A DNA stretch of 64,000 nt from Datnioides undecimradiatus (lineage: Eukaryota; Chordata; Actinopteri; Lobotiformes; Datnioididae), in NCBI GenBank assembly GCA_008933995.1, contig WARS01000029.1, positions 22,628,879-22,692,878 on the forward strand. The letters are read 5' to 3'. A model generated the notes under the pieces. That model worked only from the letters and a program-made list of their open reading frames with translations, searched no databases and was not told the origin of the DNA. The translations under genes were made by a program, and so were the position numbers. Below are positions 1-11,916 of the stretch, piece after piece (the first letter of the stretch is position 1; each line of letters begins with the position of its first letter).

Positions 1-1419
1 TCTGTATCCCCTGGGGTATTCAAAAGTGGTTGGTTGCAGCATTGCAAATGTGCATTGAATAATAAGTGGGAATTAGAGATTTGCACAGAATCACCGCGTG
101 ATACTGTAAACACAGGAAATGTGCAAGCAAAGTCAGAGAGGCCTACTGGCTACCAGCCTCGACTCACGCTGCGATCACAGAGCCCTGATTGGGCTGCATT
201 TACTCATTCATTCAAGTGAAAATCCTTTAAATACAAATGGTTTATAATCAGACAGTTGTTTCCTGTTAATTATCTTTACTCAGATAGTGATTGTTAATGG
301 ACTGACCCACTTAAAAAGATCCATTTCAACAACATAATATGTTCTGTGTATCCTGCTCAAAACTAATTTCTGTCATTCATCATTTTGGCATTGAAAAGCT
401 GTAAAATGTGTTTGCTAATGTGTTAACCGTCCTGTGTGTGTGCATGTGCACGCATCAGGGCGTGTGTCCATTAGCCAGTCACGAGGTGTGTAATTTGGGG
501 CATTAGGGTGCAGCCAGTGATGCTGTCTCCTTTAGTCTGTCATGGAAAATTGTAATGCAGGCCATTTGCCTCTAAACTGTTGTTCAACCTCACACTCAAA
601 CAGCAGTGCGGGATTAATTTGGGACATAAAACACCCCAAACAAAGTTGAGCCACAAAATGAAAACTGTTTCTGTCCTGCATAAATCAGCCCACGTTTCTT
701 GTTTTGATTGCTATGTTTCTTAAAAACACTGTGTTTAAGACCCTCTCTGCAGAAAATGGCTTTTTTTTTTTGCATTTAAATGTCTGCTTTCTACATAATA
801 ATTCGATGTCAGCATGCAATTTCAAAATGCATTTTCTTCCATGTGCACACCTAATCCAAACAAGAGTGGCTCAGTGGTGTAATTCAACTGTTTTAAGTCA
901 ACAAGTGAATTTTGCCATCCCCCATGAATTATTCAGGCCCTCCCTGGCAGACCCGTAACAGCATGTACTGTTCTCTCCCTTCAGGGTTCATTAAAATCAG
1001 GCCAGCGTTGTAGCAGCTACATCCTTTAAAGGTAATTCAATAGAGAACCGTGTGGCAGGAACCTGCAGCCGCTCTGCTTTTTATGGGTTGAAATGTCCGG
1101 CGGTGAAAGAAGCACTCGAATCAAGCCTTGATTAAAAGTACCTCCATGAGAGCTGAAACAACACGCTCCAGAGCAAGACACTGCCCTACATTTAAATATA
1201 CAGGTATCTGTCATAACATGCACTTAAGTGGCTAAGATATAAGTATATAATATGAGTAATGGCTTCTGTCAGAGATCACTGTTAACATGTTAAAGGTGCA
1301 TTGTTCAATGCTTGTCCACTAGGGGGCAAACCGACTCCACAACAAGCCTGGAGATGCACAGCTGCAACATCACGAAGTCTTGTTGTGGTTTGGGGGGATT
1401 CAGTTAGTTGTTTCCTGTT

Positions 1420-1446
1420 TTCTTCTTCTTCTTCTTCTTCTTCTTC
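1420..1446. repeat. (TTC)n microsatellite
   Basis: About nine consecutive TTC units lie in a longer T/C-rich stretch (about 1410-1670). The pyrimidine bias explains the long open frames on both strands here, which are not genes. Confidence 0.9.
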
Positions 1447-2279
1447 ACGTTTCCCCGTTTACTTCACTTCCTGTCCTTGTGTTTTCCCTCCATTTGTGAT
1501 CTTGCCTGCTCATCCTGATTGGTTTCACCTTTGTCTCCTTCCCTCTGTCAGTCCATTATTGTGAGGAGTGCTTTTGCCCACCTCCTCATGTTTCCACAGG
1601 TTTTCTTGCATTTTTGTTTTTATTTTCTCTTTTCTTTCCTGTTTTCCATGTTTTTTTTTTCTTTTTATATGCTCACTTATGTACACATTTGCCTTTTTGA
1701 CTACCTTGCATGGAGCAACGTGACCATGCCGTGAGGTTTGTGTTGTATATTGTTTCATTAAATCATCGCTGCAGTGCACCTGCTCTGCCTCCAGTGTCTG
1801 CTCCTGGGCTCCACCTCGCCCTCTTGTTTCCTTTTTGGCACAAACTCTGATAAATATGTTTGGAAATAGTTGCTTTATTACATTCAGCAGACACAGAACA
1901 ACATTAGCATTCAGTCTAGTATTTACTTTTAGCTTTGGTCTGACTCAAACAGCTGCACGCTGGTTGATGAGACTTCAACTTTACAGTCAAACCAAACAAA
2001 AAACCTAAAACGTTTTTCATGGTTCTTGAAGCAGTTTCAAGTCTTTTAAACCAATTGCAGCTATTTTAATGAACATCTATTGTTGATTATACGGTGTTAA
2101 TAAGCCTGTATTGATATTAAACCATGACATAAATGCAATATGTTCCTTTGCCCCTTCAAGCACATCTGGCCGTACTTCAACCAGCAGAACGTTGCTGATT
2201 GGTAAGTTGACATTATCATATTAATCCTCCACCAAAACAATCAAAGAAGAACATCTTATGTAATACCCATAAGAGTTTT

Positions 2280-2301
2280 GTGTGTGTGTGTGTGTGTGTG
2301 T
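2280..2301. repeat. (GT)n microsatellite
   Basis: An uninterrupted run of about 11 GT units. No gene is nearby. Confidence 0.9.
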
Positions 2302-4129
2302 CGGGGATGGTCCTGACATAGTGTATAGAGCAGTCAGTGAACTGTGCTGCATCTCCTTGAGGGAGAACCAGCCCACCAGCGCAGTGAACACTTGATCCCA
2401 GAGGGTCAGCACAGAGCGGCGATGGGAAACAGCAGCAAATGCAGATTAATGTACAGCTCAGTTTAACAAAATAAACCCCGCGGCATCCATTCCTTCTCTC
2501 TGCACTGTTAAACATAAGCATTGGGGGGAAACCTCCTCTTGATGTACAGGTGTCTGCTCAAAACGCAGCGTTGCCATAGCAACAGCAGAGATGCTCACAC
2601 TTCTCTGGTTTAGCTTGGGTTGAACTGCGTGCAAATGAGACATAACCTCACTATTTCTAGATATTTATATATATATATATAATTTAAATGTTACAGTATA
2701 CCTCTCAGAGTCCTGATATAGAAATAATAGTTGTTCTTTACTTTATCACCTTGTCCAGTATTGCCTCTAAAAAGGTCACGTCATCTTCAGGAGGAGTGGA
2801 CACAGCTGATTTGTAGACTGCAGCGTGTCTGATCACACGTAGATTTAACTGAAATGCTACAATATGACTCCAAATTATGATTATTTGAGAAGGATCCAGC
2901 CCTGTCTTCCTTTACCAGATTACGACAATGCACACAGCGTATCAGGATCTGTGTGGTCTTTGTCATTTGTGGTGCTGATTTCATCGGTTTGTTTCATGAT
3001 GTACAGTCGAAGGAACTTTCAAAGGAAAGAGTTCAAACACTTCTGGGCAGTCGGCCCAGAGGACGTGATGACAGGCCGAAGTATTCATCTTCTCAGTTCT
3101 GCACCACACTCTTTTGGTTTTTACATACTCCCCCACAGCGGGACCTGAAAGTCAGATGAGAAACCGTCTCTGAGTCACGACCCTCTGGCCAGAGCAGCAA
3201 TTGTTCATCGCCCCCCCCCCGGTAACTCTTTCCTTGTTCTCTCGCGCTGGTTCCTGCCCTCTGATATGAATCACTCCGTAAATCAACCGATCGGTGACGT
3301 CAGAGATCTGTCTCCGCTCTGCTGTGGATGTTCTGAATGCGCGAGGTGACGACCCGTGGTCACTGATGCATGTACAGAGGAATGATGTCATATTTGGTCA
3401 TGATTGTCTGTATAACTGTACATATGCATATACTGTGCACATATATATATATATTTGACATGTATATTCTGTGTTTCTCCTGACGTTTTCAGTTTAAATA
3501 GCTGTTTTCTTACATGCACCAACACAATGATGAATTCTGAAATTACCATTTGCAGCTCAATGGAGCCTCATTAGCTTCCCCCGCACACTTGTAAGCAGCT
3601 CTAAGTGTGAGTTGAAGTGTCAGTTGATGGACCACCATTGCAAAATACTGCAGCACCACCTTGTGTCTGTTATGAGACAGTTCTCAGGGGTTTACTCTGA
3701 GTGCACACGCACCATATTTCCAGGAACTAATGTTCAGCCTTATCTTTACGTCCTTGTTTGACATCAGTATTATATGCATGTTCGTAAACAGGATCTCCTC
3801 CGGATGATGCATGCACAGGCCACACAGTATGTCTTCTTTTATTCTCACTTCATTTCTTTGTCTGGAAAAGATAAAACAGCAAAAAGGAACAGAGGCGGTT
3901 GCTGTTGTACCTCCGAGCGCCTAAGTGCTCTTTGCCCTTTTACAGCCTGGAAAATGTCACATCAGGCGTGCAGTTGGACATCTTGAACGTCCTCTCCGCT
4001 CTGTCTCATCACCAGAGAGAAGAACACTGTTGATGGATGACAAACGAGCAACTTGCTGTTCTTGGGTTTTAATGCTTTGGGAGGAAAAACTGGGAATGTT
4101 GCCTAAATCAAGAGATTGTGCAGACGTAA

Positions 4130-4620
4130 CATGTCGGTCTCACCTCAGATGTCAATGTCGTAATGTTATCATGTTAATGTTAGCACAGGTGCCCAACGTC
4201 CTTATTAGCTTAAATGTCTGGATCCCACATATAGAAAAGCACCCTGTGTGCACCATATGCAATGTAATGACACTAAACAACTGTATTTACAGGCCAAAAA
4301 GCACATTAGCGTCGGGTGGAATGCACCTTTAGCATCCTAATGCTAGCATGATAGCTAACGCTAAGAGAACAAGAACTCCAGCAGTATCCTCTCATGTGCA
4401 CGAGGGAATTTCTAGCCTTTTGGAAACTAAAATACAAATATCGGAAAACTACAAGCTGAGCAGGATCGTCTGGGGCGCCATGAACGTCTGTAACATTCAG
4501 AGTATGGTACGCTTTATACTACTGGATGAAATATTTTGCCTTTGGACTAATGGACCAAACTGTTAAACCAACAGATCGACCATCAAACACTAGCATGACT
4601 CAAAATGAACCCTAATCCCT
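4130..4620. repeat. Degenerate copy of a common percomorph interspersed repeat
   Basis: The segment contains scattered blocks such as 'aatgttagcac', 'aatgctagcatg', 'atgaacgtctgtaacatt' and 'ggaccaaactg...accaacagatcgacc'. From memory of fish genomes, these resemble an abundant non-coding repeat whose hallmark is clustered 'atgttagcatgctaa' words and a 'ggaccgaccaac' end. The copy is heavily decayed and its boundaries are approximate. A better copy lies at about 18880-19250. Assignment to a named family was not possible. Confidence 0.4.
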
Positions 4621-6879
4621 CACGTAAACCTCATCTGTGCAGGGTGGAGGTGCCCCGTTTGCGTTTTCACCCCTGACCTATAAAAGGCTGTGTGTTCAGC
4701 CTGCGTGCTCTGCGTCAGAGGCAACTAACACGTCATATTAATAAAATTCTTGAATTTGAGTTTTTGCTTCATTAAAGCCACAAAGTCATAAACATTTTTG
4801 GAGTTTTTCCACCATTAGATGAGAAACTTTAACGCCCTTTTCGGTGAAAACACGGAGTTTGTTCTCAGGTTTCAACCTTTGTGGCTGTGGATTCAGATGC
4901 TCGTGGCTTGAAAAAGATGGGAACTCTGATCCACTTTAAACTGAATTAGTAAAATTTGATTTGGGGCACGCTTGGCACACAATATATCCTTGCAAAACTC
5001 AAATATTTATAGTCCTCTTTCCTCTTGCAGCTTGAATTAGAACAGTGTCATGTTTGTTTTTGTCTGATACAAAACAGCATCTCGGACCAACAGCTCAAAT
5101 AAAGGTCAGCCTGTACATTTCATTCAGTCTGTGATCTTCTTCTGTAATCTTTTGCATCAGAGCTAATGTTTGGAACATATAATTTGCATGCATCCGCCAT
5201 CAGACGCTCCAGTCTCCATTATAATCCCTGCCAGACCTGCTGCATCTGTGCTTTCTCATCAATTTCAAGCACTTAATGCAGTTTGGTATGTATGAGCGTC
5301 CATGTCCCAGTGATTCTGTGTCTTACGTAAGTGTACCTGATTGAATTGCAACACGCGCAGCTGCACACAAGTATCGATTTTTAGCCTGGTGAGTCCATGG
5401 TGTGTTTGTTTTGTGATGACAAAGGTCACATGTTTCACTGTCTCTGCAGCAACTGCAAGTGCAGCAAGTTTTCGGGCCTCACGTCTCCCTGTGAGGACCG
5501 AAAACTATGGAAGAGGTCTGGGGTCAAAGTTCAGGAATGCGCTGAAGGCCCATTCGGCTTTTATCCACTCCGTTTGATCCCCACGGCCTCTGATAAACAC
5601 CAGCAGACTGGAGCTTTGATCAACTCATTTGCGAAACAGACTGTTGACACAAACCCTGGTTACCATTCAGTGGTGTCACTGTTCTTCTTCCAGAATCTGT
5701 TCTTGGCTGCAAAATCAGCACTGATGGGTAGTTACAGTTACAAAGTGTGTGGTTAATGCAGGGAAACACTGTGGTCACGGTGAACGTCTCATCACCTGTC
5801 GCCCAGTCAGGCCCCACATGACATACAGGCAGGACATACAGCGAGCACCTGGTGACCTGTGAGGGCGTGCAAGCTCATTTTTGCCAGTATAATCAAACAA
5901 AACAAACAAAAACGCCATTTTTAAAGTGAAACATCTAACTTGATCTATGATTTAATTAGGATGCCAAAGGTGCATCGGTCTTCTGCCCTGTGATAACTCT
6001 TCTGTGGGCAGGTTTCTTCAGTGGCTAACGAGTTTTTAAGTGACATGCTGATTAACTCACTTGGCGGTAGCAGCCTGCTAACCTCAGTTAGCTACTACAG
6101 ATATTGTTCTTGTTCAGAGCATCAGTGCTATCATCAGTGCATGGATGCGTCATATGCTGGCAAATTATTTGGAGGTGATTGTTTATGTTCATATTCAGTC
6201 ATGACTCATTTCCCCCTGATAGTAAATAAGCCGCTTCGCTGAGAAAACTCATTAGCAAATCGCGGCGCTGCCCTTGAAGAAACCCGCCCACGTGAGAGGT
6301 TCGGGCCAGGGGCGCAAACAGAAAGCCGGGCATCGCATACGAGAAAGTTGGCAGCGCAGCAGCAGAGCCGAGAGTGGGCGCGCAGGACCGACGGTTTGCA
6401 CAGTTCCAGGGTTGATCTGTTTGCACGTTTTTACTTTTGAGATGACATCCGGTGAGTTTTATTTGAGAGATGCACAACGTATCGTAACCTTCATTCATCC
6501 GGTCAGTGGAAAGTCTGCTGTCTGCTGTGCTGTGATGTAATCAAGGCCCAGATGGGACAATCAATGCTGACCTGCTTTAGTTGGCTGGAGCAGTAGCTAG
6601 CTGCAGCGTGAGCAGGTTACGCCTAAACTTTAGGATTTAGACTGCAAGGATTAAAATTCACAACTGTGGGTAGATCAGGTGACCTCCAGCCCTCCGAGCC
6701 CAGAGAGGAGACTCATTATTTGCTGACTGATGAACATTATGCAAGTGCGTACAGTAGCTGATTGGTTGGCAGAAAGATCAACTGATGCAGCATTCCTAGA
6801 CACGAGCGTGTGTTTTCAGAGGGGCTGGGGGTCAATGGTTATGTTTACCTGCGATGACAGGAGCAGCAGTAGTTTGTTA

Positions 6880-6900
<21 letters not shown>
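4620..6900. other. Intergenic sequence upstream of the first fetuin-family gene
   Basis: No gene is recognised. The best open frame (5397-5756) is cysteine-rich at its start by chance and matches no family I know. A CpG-rich patch with an E-box and a good splice donor lies at about 6260-6460 and is listed separately. Confidence 0.55.
6260..6452 (+). promoter_or_regulatory. CpG-rich patch, possible distal promoter or 5' exon
   Basis: This roughly 190-bp patch is much richer in CpG than its surroundings. It contains an E-box (CACGTG, about 6289-6294) and several GC-rich words, and it ends in a good donor-like GTGAGT at 6452. It could be a distal promoter with an untranslated first exon, or simply an unmethylated regulatory element. 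Nothing in the sequence shows that it is transcribed. The downstream gene has its own TATA box at 6950, so this patch is not needed to explain that gene. Confidence 0.3.

Positions 6901-6910
<10 letters not shown>
6885..6910. repeat. (GT)n microsatellite in the proximal promoter
   Basis: A run of about 12 GT units ends some 40 bp upstream of the TATA box of the first fetuin-family gene. Confidence 0.9.
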
Positions 6911-6949
6911 AGAGTCAGAGTGAGTGGGTGTGCCCACAGTAAACAGCAG

Positions 6950-6960
6950 TATATAAAAGG
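6950..6960 (+). promoter_or_regulatory. TATA box of the histidine-rich fetuin-family gene
   Basis: A strong TATATAAAAG element starts at 6950, 118 bp before the start codon, which would place transcription initiation near 6980. A word resembling a C/EBP site (ATTATGCAAG, about 6736-6745) lies further upstream and would suit liver expression, as expected of a plasma protein. The C/EBP call is only a motif match. Confidence 0.65.
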
Positions 6961-7016
6961 CCACCCTATCCCTCTCTGGGCACCTCTCCTGCCAGCCTGT
7001 GTGTGAGTGAGTGTGT

Positions 7017-7017
7017 G

Positions 7018-7048
<31 letters not shown>
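7017..7048. repeat. (GACA)n tetranucleotide repeat in the 5' UTR
   Basis: About eight consecutive GACA units lie between the predicted cap site and the start codon at 7068. If the TATA box at 6950 is used, the repeat is transcribed into the leader. Confidence 0.85.
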
Positions 7049-7067
7049 GTCAACCCGGGCGTTCACC

Positions 7068-7979
7068 ATGAAGCACTGTGTGCTGCTGTCGCTGCTGTTG
7101 GCGTTGGGGTGCGTCCGCGGCGCACCCGTGGAGCCTGCTGGCATGGAGCAGGGGTCCTGTGACGACCCACTGGCGATGGGCGCCGCAGAAGTGGCTCTCA
7201 CCAAGATCAACGAGGACCGGCAGGAGGGCTACATCTTCACGCTGCAACGCCTGGCCAACGTCCACAAGATGAAGCATGTGAGTCACATGACAAGCAGCTA
7301 ATTAAATATTATTATTTCCTTATAGCATAAGTGACATTTATTCATTTGTTGACACATTAAGACAATTATTTATCAGAGAAATGTCCATTTTCCACAAACT
7401 GGGTGGGAAAAGTGCAAAACGTAGTAGGTTAAAGTTGAGCAAAGTGTAATTTAACAAGCAAATAACGTTTCCACCTACGAGTGAGGGCTTTAGATTAAAG
7501 AGGACGTGCTGAAATCCTGTCATACATTTCTTTATATATATATAAGTTACTCAAATATGAAAAAAGACAGGTTTGTCTTTAAACTTGAGCTAACACATCC
7601 ACACCAGCTGTGTGAACCTGTGCAGTTTGCATTAAACTAGAGTTTAACGGGCAGGTTAAATCCGAGGTTTTGCAGCTTTAGGGGCGGTCTGACCCTGCAA
7701 AGCACCCGCAAAGAAAGCAAGAAGCTAATGATCAGTGCATCAGAAAGCAAAGACGAGGACAGTTCATTCATAAGATTGGATTAACAGAAAGTACAATAGC
7801 GGAAGGATCTGTAGCGACTGTGGGTACAAAGGATTAATGATAGTGTATCAGTTGTCATGGAAACGTCAGAGACTGATAGTGAAACCGACTTTTTAGGCCG
7901 TTTGTCATGTGAATCATCACACAATCAGATGCAGCGATCATTTCCGTCAGGGATGTCAGTGAGTGTAATTGCAGCTAAT

Positions 7980-8031
<52 letters not shown>

Positions 8032-11000
8032 GTGTGTGTCCGTCTCTCACAGGGAGCCACCGGCATCGTTTTCTATCTGACTCTGGACGTTGTCGAGACC
8101 AACTGCAGCGTTGTGAGCAAGAAGGACTGGAAGACCTGCAAGGCTCGCCCCACCTTCAACACACCGGTCAGACCACGCACGCATGCACGCTCCTGCACGT
8201 TTATGCACATGCATGCGCACGGTGTCGCACTAAGTCTTGCATTTTCTCATAATTACACAGTATATTTAATTACAGTACATTTAAAATGTAAAGCAACGTG
8301 TCCCACTGCAGTAATATGATGAGTATTAAGCTCTTAAATTACGAGATAACTATCAGAAAGACACGTTTGTTGACAGTAATATAATTAAAATGTAAATATA
8401 AATAAAGTCCTCTTTGTTTGTGTGTGTGATGTGAACTAAACCCTTTGCCTCTTGTTAATGCATTGATCTTTGCAGGTGTATGGACAGTGCAAAGTTGCCT
8501 TATACAGCAATACGGTGCACAGAGTGATGCGTCTCTACAAATACGACTGCGTTATCAGACCAGGTAAAAACAGATAAATAAATAAATAACAACAAACACC
8601 GATGATACAGTAAATACAAGAACTGTTGATTTTTGATACGAAAGCCGCCTTTCTCCTCTCCGCTCAGCTCCTGCAGCGAAGGTGGCCGCGCTCTGCCCCG
8701 ACTGTCCGAGCCACATCGCCCTGGACAACGCTGAGGTTCAGAAGGCCGTGTCCCTCTCGCTGGCGAAGTTCAACGCGGACAGCGGACTGGCCAATCGTTT
8801 TGCTCTGGTCAAAGTCACCCGCGCTACCGCCGGGGTACGTCTACCACATGCGCAAAACAGTAACAGCGATGCAGAGAATGTGGCGACTGATGCAGAATTT
8901 ATATGTAACGGCAATGTAACGGATTAAAAGCATAAGTTAGATTACAAGCAAACAGACAAACAGTAATTAAAGGTACAGAGAATAAAAACAATAAAACTAA
9001 TTAATATGATTGAACTGAAAAATGAATTAAAGGCAGTGGTAAACAGGTAGGTCTTCAGCTTGAGCTTTGACAGTATAGTCTCCGCTGTCTCCAGTCTTCT
9101 GGCTCTCCGGGCAGTTTGCTCCACATTCAACCTGCCCAGAAACTAGAGGCTGAGCTGGTGCGTCTGTAAGATTCGTAGTGAGTCAGGAGAGCTTCTAAAC
9201 GTATTTTGGGCCCAAACTGTTCAGTGATTTTCAGAAAAGCAACAGAATTCAAACTTTATTCTGCAAGAAACTGGTAAAAATGCCCTTGTATGCCGAGCTC
9301 ACTGGCTACTTGACAAACTCTTGATCGAAGTTTTCATCTACTTTGTCATTTGTACTCCGTTATCAATCATTTCCGTCTCTCCATGTGCGTCTCCAGATGG
9401 CCATGGCCATGTATTACAATGCAGACTACACCATCCAGGAGACCACCTGCCCCAAGGCCACAGAGGCAGCGACGGCTGACAAGTGCCCCCTCATGGACTG
9501 CGAGTTTGCGGTGAGTCCAGTCAAATTATTGTTTCGCTGTAGTTTTTAATGGTTTATCTTGATGTTGCATTAAGCCAGAGGTAGAAAAAACAACAAATGA
9601 ACATGTTTATTTGTGCAAATACCGAATGCATGGACTGAAATAATCCAAAAATGACAGCCTGTTGTCAAAAACGACAATGTTCGCAAAGAAGGAACGACTG
9701 CACGGCCGATGTTATTGCGTGCTCTTGTGTAAAAGCATATGGTGGAGGTATTAAGTGTGCATGGTGGTGTCCCTGAGCCCCTGAGCCCTTGCTACACCCT
9801 CGCACCAAGTTTAATGAACACCATAATCCTGCAGACAAACAGACAAACAAACCAAACTGAGCCGTTTAACCAAAGTCCTCCCAAAGCATCCTCCTTGCTC
9901 TGGATCAGCGTGTTCTGGGTTCACACCAGTAAGCAAGTGTATTACAGCAAAGGATTACTCTGAAATTCAGTTTGTTTAAATATTAAACTCCAGTAAAGCC
10001 ACGGGCGCAGCCACCCCTCCGCCCGCTCCTCTCTAACCCCCCGGTTCTCGTTCTCTCCTCAGCACAAAGGCTTCTGTAAGGCTTCCCTCTTCTACTCTCC
10101 CACTGGTGACGCCCAGACCAGTGTAGAGTGTGAGATCTACGAGCCCGAGGTAAGACTCACTCTGCCGAGATAAAACCCAAAGTGTCGCATTGATTTACTC
10201 GTTTTATTCTGTTTGTTGCAGTAAAAGGCAAAGGCACAAATGAATTGATCATTGTTTTAAATATACAAGAGTTTAGCGCATAAGAATCAACCTGTAGGCT
10301 AAAGCAGCTCTGTGCCACATTGATTTACGCATTTAAGGCCCCGGTGGAGTGTGACTCAGCTTCACAGCTCGTTCTGAAAGACTCAAACACTTACAGATTG
10401 ATCTTGTTATGCAGCTGATGCCATTACTTTATGGTCTGGAATCAGCAGAAGTAACACGTTTCATAACTTTTACCCAGATAACCACATTTTTCTGTACCAC
10501 ACGTCGTGTGTTTTGTGACCTCCAGGCTGCTGAGAGAGAGAAGAAGCTGCACCTGCTGGGAGGAGAGACCGACCACAGCCACAACGACACGCTCACACAC
10601 ACCCACGACCACGACCACGCCCACGCTGTCGACCAGACACACACGCACGACCACGTGCACGACCACACCAAGAGCCACGCTCACCACGACAAAATGCTGA
10701 CGCACGCCAACGACAGCGACCACCACCACACGCACGACCACCACGCCGGCAGCAGCCACAGGCACGCTCACGACCACTCCCACGACCACGGCCACGGGCA
10801 CGACCACGTGCACGCTCACCACGCCAAGGCGCACAACCACAGCGGCGACTCGGCCAACCACCACCACGACTACAAGCATGCCGACGGCGCGCACACCCAC
10901 GAGCACGACCACGAGCTGGCCCTGGACCACGACCACAAGCACGCTCACCTGCACGAGCACGAGCACCACCACCATCATCACGATCACGACCACGAGACCA

Positions 11001-11287
11001 CAGCCCACGACGACCCGGAGGGCGCGGTGAGGATGCTGCCCGCCATGGATCAGCCCATGACGCTGCCTTCCTTCCCTGATGTCCCCGCCGGTGGCCCCGA
11101 GGTGGGAGTCGTTCTGCCCCTGAAGCCGGACCCCGAGATCCCCGGAGAGATGGAACCCACCATTGAGGCCTTCCCCACCTCAGTCTCGGCCGAATGCAAA
11201 CCCCCAGTGGCAGGAACCTCCCTGGTGGAGCAGCTCTTCGCTGAGGATCCCTTGTTCCTACCTGCTCTTGCTGCGGCGGCTCGTTGA
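7068..11287 (+). CDS. Histidine-rich fetuin-family plasma glycoprotein (fetuin-A/HRG-like, type 3 cystatin)
   Basis: Seven exons: 7068-7277, 8053-8166, 8476-8563, 8668-8834, 9397-9510, 10063-10149 and 10526-11287, all with GT-AG junctions. They join into 513 aa. Residues 1-18 form a signal peptide. Two cystatin domains follow (about 31-137 and 152-260), separated by CPDCP at 147-151, the linker by which fetuin-B blocks astacin proteases. Cysteines at 31, 88, 99, 113, 133, 147, 150, 211, 223, 236, 254 and 484 match the family disulphide pattern; C228 is extra. Sequons lie at N87, N280, N322 and N364. Residues 277-421 contain about 59 histidines (hand count) in HDH, HTH and HHH patterns, suited to zinc, copper or haem binding. 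Cystatin 1 and the C-terminal PLKPD...SVSxxC recall histidine-rich glycoprotein, while CDDP and CPDCP recall fetuins, so I give no symbol. The start has A at -3. No frame break was seen. Confidence 0.92.
7982..8039. repeat. (GT)n microsatellite next to the intron 1 acceptor
   Basis: About 29 GT units, with one C interruption, end 13 bp upstream of exon 2 of the first fetuin-family gene. Only a short 'ccgtctctcacag' separates the repeat from the splice junction at 8052/8053, so the repeat occupies the usual place of the branch point and upstream pyrimidine tract. Confidence 0.95.
10574..11008 (+). repeat. CAC/GAC-rich coding repeat encoding the histidine-rich domain
   Basis: This segment of exon 7 encodes residues 277-421 of the histidine-rich protein. 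By hand count, 56 of the 59 histidine codons are CAC and only three are CAT. They are mixed mainly with GAC, GCC/GCT, ACG/ACA and GAG codons. The 'ccacga' hexamer recurs throughout, which suggests growth by replication slippage or unequal exchange followed by selection on the protein. The composition leaves other frames open on both strands; these are by-products. Confidence 0.9.
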
Positions 11288-11621
11288 ACTCTGTCGGGAG
11301 CTGAACAGATTTTAAAGAACTCACTCAAAGACACGGAGTGAAGTTTGGTGACAACAGGAACGCTGTGACACCCCGTCTGCTCCCCTGGGTCACTCCTCTG
11401 CACAATCCTGGTTCATCAACAGCACATAACACGTTATCTTATATTCCTGACCCTCACTTCAGCCACGTAATGACGGCTTAGAGTATCAAAAAACACATTT
11501 TCACCTGGAGGAACCATATTTAACGATAAAGATCTTCATATTCAGTTACTGTACCATCAAGCCAGCAAGCAAGAAACTTTTCTATGTTTGTAAATCGACT
11601 GTTGTTTTGGCTGTACAAAAT

Positions 11622-11627
11622 AATAAA
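11622..11627 (+). terminator. Polyadenylation signal of the first fetuin-family gene
   Basis: AATAAA lies 335 bp after the stop codon and is the first canonical signal downstream of it. Confidence 0.7.
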
Positions 11628-11916
11628 CAATGCCACAAATACTCATCCAGCATCCTCCGTATTGTTTCAAACCCACCGTGGTGTGTTCACACGCTGCGGC
11701 CCTCCAACCAGCTCCCCCCGTGTTTCCTGTCACTCATCTGCTGCCGTCAAGCAAAAAGCCACGAAAATGATGTTTAAAGCTTGTGTTTGTGTGACGAGCA
11801 GGAGACAGATCACCCAAACAAGACACTATCATTAAAGAAGTGGCTCTTTTATTCATTTGACACCAGTTTCTGATGCACAAAATACATGACTCAATCTATT
11901 TTAACGACCTTTTCCT

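Larger units (their letters stand above)
1..4130. other. Upstream intergenic sequence, no gene recognised
   Basis: I see no convincing exon, RNA gene or intact mobile element here. The open frames are short, low in complexity and resemble no protein I know. The stretch holds simple repeats: (TTC)n at about 1420-1446, (GT)n at 2280-2301, and AT-rich runs near 2667-2682 and 3440-3453. A short segment near 1290-1340 (a 'cactagggggca'-type stretch) resembles debris that is common in fish intergenic DNA. A C-rich run lies at about 3211-3221. Confidence 0.6.

Noticed and set aside
5397-5756. 119-aa frame with a Cys-rich start resembling a zinc finger
   Set aside because: The Cys/His spacing fits no known finger, the rest is unlike any protein I recognise, and no splice or promoter context supports it.
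10442-11008. Second antisense frame (188 aa), almost entirely Val/Gly
   Set aside because: It is a low-complexity mirror of the same coding repeat.
10593-11324. Long antisense frame (243 aa) across the histidine-rich exon
   Set aside because: It is Arg/Gly-rich and arises only because the CAC/GAC-rich coding repeat lacks stop codons on the other strand. No promoter, splice logic or family match supports it.
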